From Salibacter halophilus (GTDB lineage Bacteria; Bacteroidota; Bacteroidia; Flavobacteriales_G; Salibacteraceae), in contig NZ_WACR01000009.1 in assembly GCF_008806325.1 (NCBI RefSeq), positions 62,001 to 126,000 on the forward strand: a DNA stretch of 64,000 nt, written 5' to 3'. The translations under genes were made by a program, and so were the position numbers. The notes beneath the pieces were generated by a model. The model was not told the origin of the DNA, ran no database searches, and saw only the letters and a list, made by a program, of their open reading frames with translations. Below, piece by piece: positions 58,326 to 64,000 of this stretch. Numbering within the stretch: the stretch's first letter is position 1; each line of letters begins with the position of its first letter.

Positions 58326-60758
58326 ATGAAAAAGTTATTACAAATTTCAAGCTTAGTCTTTACTTTGCTTGTGGGCATAAATTCAATTGCTCAAACAGCC
58401 AGAGTTCAGGTCATTCACAACAGTCCTGATGTTAATGCGCAAACAGTGGATGTTTGGGTGAATAATATGTTGGCACTGGATGATTTTGAATTTAGAACAG
58501 CCACTCCTTTCCTCGATCTTCCTGCAGGTGTACCTGTAGAAATTCGCGTCAAAGGATCTAATAGTCAGGATACGACTAATCCGTTGTTTTTTACCACTCA
58601 AACATTACAGGCAAATGAAACCTATGTTGCCGTAGCTAATGGTTTGGTGTCTCAAATGGGATACTCAAACTTTGAACCATTTACAATCTCTATTTTTCCT
58701 ACGGGTAGAGAGCAAGCTGCTAACCAGGGAGCTAGTGAAACAGATGTATTAGCGTTTCACGGAGCTACTGATGCACCAACTGTCGATATTGCAGAAGTTG
58801 GTGTAGGTGCAGGAACTATTATTGATGATCTCAACTATGGAAGTTTCAGCGCATCCTATTTATCACTGAATACAGCTGACTACACAATTCAGGTTCAGGA
58901 TCAAACAGGCGCTGTAACTGTTAGAGAATACGCAGCTCCTCTTCAAACTTTAGGTTTGCAGGATTCTGCATTAGTTGTTTTAGCAAGTGGATTTTTAGAT
59001 CCATCAGCTAATAATAATAGTGAAGGATTTGGGTTGTATGTTGCATTGCCATCTGGCGGACAACTGATCGAATTACCAATGTCAACTGCTACAGCTCAAT
59101 TTGCTCACAACTCAGCAGATATGGCAGCAGAAGTAGTTGATATTTATATGGTAGACCCTGTAGGCGTTACATTGGCAAAACTGGATGATGTAACATATCA
59201 GTCAGCTACAGGCTTTTTGCCTGCTCCTGCAAGTATTGATAATTCACTTGAGGTACAGGCAGTAATTGCGCCAGATACAAGTACAAGTCCGGCAAGTGGT
59301 ATTTACACACAAAACATAGCACTATCAACTGATTCCAGTTATGTAGCAATTGCAAGTGGTATTGTAAGTGGTAGTGGTTACAATCCTTCTCAGCCATTTA
59401 ATATCGATGTTTTTGAAGGAGCAAGAAGCTCATCTCAAAATGCAGGTCAGGTTGATGTATTAGTTTACCATGGTGCTACTGATGCTCCAACTGTTGATGT
59501 ATTTGAAAATACATTGGGAGCAACTATTGTAGATGATTTAGATTACGGATCATTCCAGGGATATATCAATGCACCATTAGCTGATTTGGATCTGACCGTA
59601 AGAGATGGAAGTGGTTCAATTGACGTGAGAAACTTCAATGCTCCTCTCGCAACACTAGGGTTAGGCGATACAGCTCTAACAGTAGTAGCATCAGGGTTTT
59701 TAGATCCATCACAAAATTCTGATGGACAAGAATTCGGTCTGTATGCTATTTTGCCACAAGGTGGTCCATTTGTAGAGTTACCTATGCAAACAGCACAAAT
59801 GCAGATTATACACAACAGTGCTGATATGGCTGCAGAAACAGTAGATCTTTACGCTGAAGGTCCGGCAGGCGAACAACTTGGTAAAATTGATGATGTTTCA
59901 TTCAGGACCGCAACTCCATTCATGGAAGTTCCATCGGGAATAGATCTCACATTCCACGTTGCCGATGAGTCAAGTATGGATTTCTCAAACAGTATTTTCG
60001 ATAAAACTGTGATTTTGAATGAAAACAGCTCAAATATTGTTATTGCAAACGGTATCGTTAGTCAGTCTGGTTATACACCTGATGCGTCTCAGGTAGGATT
60101 TGATCTTTACCTCAATACTAACGCAAGAACTGAAGCAGCAAATTCAGGCGAAACAGATGTGCTTGTATTCCACGGTGCAACAGATGCTCCAACCGTAGAT
60201 GTTGTGGAAGTTGATGCTGGTGCAGGTACATTAGTAGATGATATAGATTACGGTAATTTCAGTTCTTATTTAGAATTGGCAACTGCAGATTATCAATTGA
60301 ATGTAACTTCCTCTGACGGTCAAACCACAGTTGCAGGTTTCAGCGCACCACTCGCAACATTGAATCTGCAGGATTCTGCAATTACAGTATTGGCATCAGG
60401 ATTTTTAGATCCTAGCCAAAACAGTAATGGTGAAGCATTTGGATTGTGGGCTGCTCTTCCTGAAGGTGGAAACCTTGTAGAGCTCCCATCAGTACCAACA
60501 TCTGTTGATGAAGTAGTGAACAAAGAAAATGTATCAATCTATCCAAACCCTGCAGTTGATCAGTTGACAATTGAATTGCCAAATGACGTACAGGGTGAAG
60601 TAGAAATTTACGATATGTTAGGATCAATGGTCAGAACCGATAGATTGAATTCTGCGAGAAATGTAATCGATATGAGCGAACTATCAGCAGGTCAATATAT
60701 TTATCGAATTAAGACTGACAATACAACGCTGAATGGAAAGGTGATGAAGATTAAGTAG
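58326..60758 (+). CDS. T9SS type A cargo protein made of DUF4397 repeats
   Basis: 810 residues. Signal peptide MKKLLQISSLVFTLLVGINSIA then QTARVQVIHNSPDV. The mature part is a chain of six DUF4397-type Ig-like modules in two alternating forms: form A (VIHNSPDVNAQTVDVWVN; AHNSADMAAEVVDIY; IIHNSADMAAETVDLY) and form B (AFHGATDAPTVDIAEV; VYHGATDAPTVDVFEN; VFHGATDAPTVDVVEV), giving a period of about 245 residues. The C-terminus (about 738-810, VSIYPNPAVDQLTIELP ... LNGKVMKIK) is a type A sorting domain. Surface or secreted, with a structural or adhesive role inferred. Confidence 0.88.
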   Translation: MKKLLQISSLVFTLLVGINSIAQTARVQVIHNSPDVNAQTVDVWVNNMLALDDFEFRTATPFLDLPAGVPVEIRVKGSNSQDTTNPLFFTTQTLQANETYVAVANGLVSQMGYSNFEPFTISIFPTGREQAANQGASETDVLAFHGATDAPTVDIAEVGVGAGTIIDDLNYGSFSASYLSLNTADYTIQVQDQTGAVTVREYAAPLQTLGLQDSALVVLASGFLDPSANNNSEGFGLYVALPSGGQLIELPMSTATAQFAHNSADMAAEVVDIYMVDPVGVTLAKLDDVTYQSATGFLPAPASIDNSLEVQAVIAPDTSTSPASGIYTQNIALSTDSSYVAIASGIVSGSGYNPSQPFNIDVFEGARSSSQNAGQVDVLVYHGATDAPTVDVFENTLGATIVDDLDYGSFQGYINAPLADLDLTVRDGSGSIDVRNFNAPLATLGLGDTALTVVASGFLDPSQNSDGQEFGLYAILPQGGPFVELPMQTAQMQIIHNSADMAAETVDLYAEGPAGEQLGKIDDVSFRTATPFMEVPSGIDLTFHVADESSMDFSNSIFDKTVILNENSSNIVIANGIVSQSGYTPDASQVGFDLYLNTNARTEAANSGETDVLVFHGATDAPTVDVVEVDAGAGTLVDDIDYGNFSSYLELATADYQLNVTSSDGQTTVAGFSAPLATLNLQDSAITVLASGFLDPSQNSNGEAFGLWAALPEGGNLVELPSVPTSVDEVVNKENVSIYPNPAVDQLTIELPNDVQGEVEIYDMLGSMVRTDRLNSARNVIDMSELSAGQYIYRIKTDNTTLNGKVMKIK

Positions 60759-60790
60759 GGTTGGTTTATTTCATTTAGTGTTTTGGTTGG

Positions 60791-60818
60791 GCCCCGGCAT
60801 TTTGCCGGGGCTTTTTTA
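60791..60818 (+). terminator. Rho-independent terminator
   Basis: Stem GCCCCGGCA / TGCCGGGGC, three-base loop, then a run of six T. Confidence 0.92.
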
Positions 60819-60859
60819 TTTTGACATTTTCATGTTCATGATATAATCAATTCACTGTT

Positions 60860-60887
60860 TTGCGTTTCAATTAAGAACGTAAGTTTG
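60860..60887 (+). promoter_or_regulatory. Promoter of the MORN-repeat gene
   Basis: TTG at 60860-60862, 17 nt, TAAGTTTG at 60880-60887: a full match, 22 nt before the ATG at 60910. Confidence 0.6.
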
Positions 60888-60909
60888 AAACCAATATATT
60901 TTGACACTT

Positions 60910-62478
60910 ATGAAAAAGGCAGTCCTTTTCTGTACATTGATTTTGATTTCAAGCCTGTCAATTGCTCAACGTATTCAGGAATATGTCGATTATTACGACA
61001 AAGCTGAAGAGCACAAACGAAGCGAAGGCGAATACATCAAAGGAAGAGAAAACGGCACCTGGAAATTCTGGTATGAATCGGGGCAGCTGCAGGAAGAAGC
61101 AAATTTTGAGAACGGTTATCGCCACGGAAAAAACGTAACCTATTACCCAGATGGTCAACAGGAGTTCCTCGGCTTTTTCGAATGGGGAGAAAGAGACAGT
61201 ATCTTCAAAGCCTGGTATCCAAATGGTCAACTCAAAGAAGAAGGTTATTATGCTAATGACCTGAGAGATGGAACATGGAATTACTATTTCAAAGACGGTT
61301 CAGTTAGAAAAATCGAAGAAAACGATACCGGAATCATCACCATACAAAAACTCGTGAGTGATGAAGGTGAGGTTCTGATCGAAAATGGGAAGGGGACTTT
61401 AAAATACTACCATGATAATGGCGAGCTAAGAGAGAAAGCTAAAGTTAAAGAAGGAGTGAGGAACGGAGAAGCCTCTTATTATTATGAAAGTGGAGAAGTG
61501 AAATCTAAAGGTAGTTTCCTCGATGGCAGACTTCACGGTGAATGGGATTACTGGTACCCAAATGGCGAAAAGTGGAAGCGCGAAACATATGAAAATGGTT
61601 TATTGACAGGTCCGTTCAAAGCCTGGTATCCAAATGGTCAACTCAAGATGGAGGGAGCTTTTTTGCGCGATAAGCAAAGCGGTTTTTGGCAATGGTATTA
61701 CGAAGATGGATCGCTCAAACAAAAAGGCTACCTCAAAAACAACAAGCAGGATAGTATATGGCATTTTTATTTCAAAAACGGCCAATTAGATGCCACAGGC
61801 AAGTTTAAAAACGATATGAGAACCGGCACCTGGGAATCGTTTTATGCCACCGGTGAAAAATTTGCTGTTGGCGATTACCTCAAAGATAAAAAAGACAGCA
61901 CCTGGACAAGATGGTGGAAAAACGGGAATGTTTGGACAACCGGAGAATTTGAAAAAGGAAAAGAACAGGGCGAGTGGTTTGCTTACTATGAGGATGGTCA
62001 AAAAGAGAGTCAGGGTTTTTATAAAAACGGCAAAATGCACGGCAAGTGGGAAAGCTGGTTCCCTAATGGCCAAATCAAGTACCGCGGAGAAATGAATGAA
62101 GGTCTCAAACACGGGGAATGGACTTACTGGTACAAAACCGGCCGAATAAGAGAAAAAGGTGAATACGAAAACGGAAAAGAAGCAGGCTGTTGGGAATATT
62201 ATTTTCCAAAAGGCAATATGAGTTCTGAGGGCTGTTTTGAAAACGGTCAAAAAACCGGAACATGGAAATTCTATTTCCCCTTTGGCCAGTTGAAAAGAGA
62301 GCAGGATTTTAAATTTGGACGTCCACACGGAAAAAGCAAACAATGGTACCAGGGAGAACAATTGCTCAGCGAGACAGAATACAGGCGTGGATTACCACAT
62401 GGAACCTGGAAATTTTACAGTAAAGAAGGCAAACTCATCCGTGAAGTAAAATATAAAGATGGAGAGAAGGTAAAATAA
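60910..62478 (+). CDS. Exported MORN_2 / YwqK-type repeat protein
   Basis: 522 residues from ATG 60910 (a TTG at 60901 is in frame but less likely). Signal peptide MKKAVLFCTLILISSLSIA, then QRIQEY. Nearly the whole protein is a chain of about 20 repeats of 22-24 residues with the pattern G.W..(Y/F)Y.NGQLK.EG.Y..G (for example NGTWKFWYESGQLQEEANFENG). This is the MORN_2 family, which includes proteins annotated as YwqK antitoxins; that toxin-antitoxin label is not supported here, since there is no adjacent toxin gene. No T9SS sorting domain. Periplasmic or outer-membrane location; function unknown. Confidence 0.85.
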   Translation: MKKAVLFCTLILISSLSIAQRIQEYVDYYDKAEEHKRSEGEYIKGRENGTWKFWYESGQLQEEANFENGYRHGKNVTYYPDGQQEFLGFFEWGERDSIFKAWYPNGQLKEEGYYANDLRDGTWNYYFKDGSVRKIEENDTGIITIQKLVSDEGEVLIENGKGTLKYYHDNGELREKAKVKEGVRNGEASYYYESGEVKSKGSFLDGRLHGEWDYWYPNGEKWKRETYENGLLTGPFKAWYPNGQLKMEGAFLRDKQSGFWQWYYEDGSLKQKGYLKNNKQDSIWHFYFKNGQLDATGKFKNDMRTGTWESFYATGEKFAVGDYLKDKKDSTWTRWWKNGNVWTTGEFEKGKEQGEWFAYYEDGQKESQGFYKNGKMHGKWESWFPNGQIKYRGEMNEGLKHGEWTYWYKTGRIREKGEYENGKEAGCWEYYFPKGNMSSEGCFENGQKTGTWKFYFPFGQLKREQDFKFGRPHGKSKQWYQGEQLLSETEYRRGLPHGTWKFYSKEGKLIREVKYKDGEKVK

Positions 62479-62521
62479 TGTTTTTTAGAAATTTATCATT
62501 ACATTTGCAGCGAATACAGGG

Positions 62522-62548
62522 AAGAGGGGCAGGACCCCTCTTTTTTAT
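62522..62548 (+). terminator. Terminator between the MORN gene and rimP
   Basis: Stem AAGAGGGG / CCCCTCTT with a five-base loop and six T. Confidence 0.85.
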
Positions 62549-62561
62549 TATGTGAAATTTT

Positions 62562-63032
62562 GTGATTACAAAAGATAAAATAGAAGACATAGTAAATGAC
62601 AAAATCGCTGATAGCGATGTTTTTGTTGTTAGTATTTCGGTCGGATCCGGGAATAACATCAAAATAAACCTTGATTCAGATAGCGGGCTGGGTATTGATG
62701 AATGCGTGCAAATCAGCAGGCATGTTGAACACACACTCGATCGCGATGAAGAAGACTTCAAGCTCGATGTGTCATCACCCGGAGTTGACGAAGGTTTAAC
62801 CATGCCTCGCCAATACAATAAACATGTTGGTAGAACACTCAGAGTTTTGAGAGAAGGAGAAATCAAGAAAATTGAAGGAGAGCTCGCTGAGGTTGGATCT
62901 GACCAAATAAAACTGGTTCAAAAAGAGAAAAAGAGAGTAGAAGGCCGCAAGAAAAAAGAGTGGGTCACTACAGAATACGATATACCTTTTAACGAAATAG
63001 AAGAAGCAAAAGTCATCGTGTCATTTAAATAA
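62562..63032 (+). CDS. rimP: Ribosome maturation factor RimP
   Basis: 156 residues from a GTG start (62562). VVSISVGSGNNIKINLDSDSGLGIDECVQISRHVEHTLDRD and KLDVSSPGVDEGLTMPRQYNKHVGRTLRV cover the RimP alpha/beta domain with the diagnostic SSPG motif; the C-terminal SH3-like domain ends PFNEIEEAKVIVSF. It assists 30S subunit maturation. It begins the conserved rimP-nusA(-infB) operon, 7 nt before nusA. Confidence 0.95.
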   Translation: MITKDKIEDIVNDKIADSDVFVVSISVGSGNNIKINLDSDSGLGIDECVQISRHVEHTLDRDEEDFKLDVSSPGVDEGLTMPRQYNKHVGRTLRVLREGEIKKIEGELAEVGSDQIKLVQKEKKRVEGRKKKEWVTTEYDIPFNEIEEAKVIVSFK

Positions 63033-63039
63033 TTGAACA

Positions 63040-64000
63040 ATGAACACACAGGAAATAGTTGAATCGTTTTCGAACTTTAAAGAGTTCAAGAATATTGACC
63101 GCGTTACCATGATGAATATCCTCGAAGAGGTATTCAAAAACATGATCGCGAAGAAATACGGAGACGATGAAAATTTTGACGTTATCGTAAACCCTGATAA
63201 GGGCGATATCGAGATTTGGAGAAACCGCGTTGTTGTTGAAGACGGAGCGGTTGAAGATGATAATGCTGAAATCGAATACTCAAAAGCAATCCAAATCGAG
63301 CCCGACTTTGAAATAGGTGAAGAAGTTGCTGAGGAACTCAAACTCGATTCATTTGGTAGAAGAAATATTTTGGCCATGCGTCAAAACCTTATTTCTAAAA
63401 TCCACGAACTCGAGAAAGACAGCCTTTACAAACTCTATAAAGATCGTGTTGGAGAAATCGTAACCGGAGAGGTTTACCAAATTTGGAAACGCGAGATTCT
63501 CGTTTTAGATGACGAAGGAAATGAATTGATCCTTCCAAAATCTGAACAAATCCCATCTGATTTTTTCAAAAAAGGCGATGCCGTTAGAGCTGTTGTTTTG
63601 AAAGTGGATATGAAAAACAACAACCCGATCATCGTTCTTTCGAGAACTTCACCAGTCTTCCTTGAAAGACTCTTTGAACTCGAAGTTCCTGAGATCTTTG
63701 ACGGATTGATCACGATTAAAAACATCGTGCGCGAACCGGGCGAGAGAGCAAAAGTAGCTGTTGAGTCTTATGACGATCGCGTTGATCCGGTAGGAGCATG
63801 TGTGGGTATGAAAGGTTCCAGAATCCACGGAATAGTTCGTGAGCTGCGCAATGAAAACATCGATGTAATCAACTTTACAACGAACCCTTCATTGTACATA
63901 ACACGTTCTTTGAGTCCGGCTAAAATTTCATCAATCAACATTAAAGAAGATGAAATGAGAGCCGATGTTTTCCTCAACCCAGATCAGGTTAGCCTGGCAA
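63040..64000 (+). CDS. nusA: Transcription termination/antitermination factor NusA (3'-truncated by the window)
   Basis: The frame is open from ATG 63040 to the window edge (320 codons). The N-terminal RNA-polymerase-binding domain (FKNIDRVTMMNILEEVFKNMIAKKYG), an S1 domain (about 130-200, VGEIVTGEVYQIWKREILVL ... LPKSEQIP) and the first KH domain (DDRVDPVGACVGMKGSRIHGIVRELRNENIDVI) are visible. NusA binds RNA polymerase and nascent RNA to control pausing and termination. Position right after rimP is the standard arrangement. Confidence 0.97.
   Translation, partial: MNTQEIVESFSNFKEFKNIDRVTMMNILEEVFKNMIAKKYGDDENFDVIVNPDKGDIEIWRNRVVVEDGAVEDDNAEIEYSKAIQIEPDFEIGEEVAEELKLDSFGRRNILAMRQNLISKIHELEKDSLYKLYKDRVGEIVTGEVYQIWKREILVLDDEGNELILPKSEQIPSDFFKKGDAVRAVVLKVDMKNNNPIIVLSRTSPVFLERLFELEVPEIFDGLITIKNIVREPGERAKVAVESYDDRVDPVGACVGMKGSRIHGIVRELRNENIDVINFTTNPSLYITRSLSPAKISSINIKEDEMRADVFLNPDQVSLA

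Larger units (their letters stand above)
1926..62904. repeat. Interspersed word family YGGTCAGADCC (30 exact 10-mer cores)
   Basis: Exact GGTCAGADCC cores found by eye. Plus strand: 3031, 7985, 10709, 12518, 18973, 23425, 26095, 28550, 42965, 51797, 56497, 57741, 60629. Minus strand (read as GGHTCTGACC): 1926, 6856, 8033, 13161, 17436, 19656, 19977, 24674, 26251, 32482, 36187, 37094, 49121, 50747, 54760, 59588, 62895. Third-last base: A in 13, G in 9, T in 8. The base before the core is C in about 18 and T in about 11 of 30. About 20 further copies have one mismatch. All but one (13161) lie inside genes. The list may miss some copies. Confidence 0.85.

Noticed and set aside
60910-62478. YwqK-type toxin-antitoxin antitoxin
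   Set aside because: Only the repeat family name suggests it; the protein is exported, very long and has no toxin gene beside it.
1926-62904. GGTCAGA words explained by common peptides such as signal-peptide ends (FGQN) or the codons for LTD/LTV
   Set aside because: Copies occur in several frames, on both strands, in minus-strand genes and once between genes; a peptide cause cannot explain this.
1926-62904. The word as a Chi-type recombination signal
   Set aside because: Chi sites are strongly strand-polarised; here the split is 13 to 17. Not excluded genome-wide, but not supported within the window.

Overview
The window comes from a member of the Bacteroidota, most likely a marine or aquatic Flavobacteriales lineage of the Cryomorphaceae/Crocinitomicaceae/Salibacteraceae kind (an inference from gene content, not a database match). 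The signs are type IX secretion (T9SS) cargo with type A and type B C-terminal sorting domains, SprB repeats, a PorP/SprF gene, a DUF6341-DUF6427 pair beside purD, flavobacterial promoters (TTG, then 17-23 nt, then TANNTTTG), and almost no Shine-Dalgarno sequences. There is no rRNA, CRISPR array, prophage or replication origin.

Layout. 1-5.4 kb: the end of one type B cargo gene, a complete 1394-residue SprB-repeat protein and an outer-membrane barrel. 5.4-12.9 kb: housekeeping and signalling (YebC, an acyl-CoA carboxylase beta subunit, a TPR histidine kinase overlapping its LuxR-type regulator, a thioredoxin-like protein, PurD). 12.9-16.6 kb: DUF6341 and DUF6427 membrane proteins, a broken T9SS cargo pseudogene, PurQ. 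16.8-20.7 kb: tatD, an L-asparaginase gene and a TMTC-like TPR membrane protein in an overlapping operon, then tRNA-Ser(GGA). 20.9-23.4 kb: an ExbB/ExbD-type energiser operon. 23.4-31.9 kb: CPBP protease, DusB, RbfA with a LolC/E-type permease, a T9SS protein, a VOC protein, HflX with a membrane protein. 32-37.9 kb: two amidohydrolase genes separated by a RAYT/IS200-like transposase with REP palindromes, then two small envelope proteins. 37.9-43.8 kb: a DUF433 antitoxin-like protein, a large beta-helix T9SS protein, MetG. 44-55.6 kb: a 3560-residue SprB-like adhesin directly followed by a PorP/SprF partner. 55.7-57.3 kb: a compact ArsR / rhodanese / CxxCH protein / thioredoxin operon. 57.3-64 kb: a polysaccharide deacetylase, tRNA-Gln(TTG), a DUF4397-repeat T9SS protein, a MORN-repeat protein, and rimP-nusA running off the end.

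The most unusual feature is not a gene. An 11-base word, YGGTCAGADCC, recurs on both strands: I count 30 exact matches to its 10-base core by eye, against about 0.4 expected, plus about 20 one-mismatch copies. It lies mostly inside genes, in several reading frames, and at least four times as closely spaced head-to-head pairs. Density, strand neutrality and pairing resemble DNA uptake sequences of Neisseria and Pasteurellaceae; I know of no such system in Bacteroidota.

Other points of interest: a REP/RAYT insertion that now encodes the N-terminus of an amidohydrolase, a 930-bp higher-order repeat and a long structured leader in the giant adhesin gene, and a possible thiol or persulfide-responsive operon with a palindromic operator.
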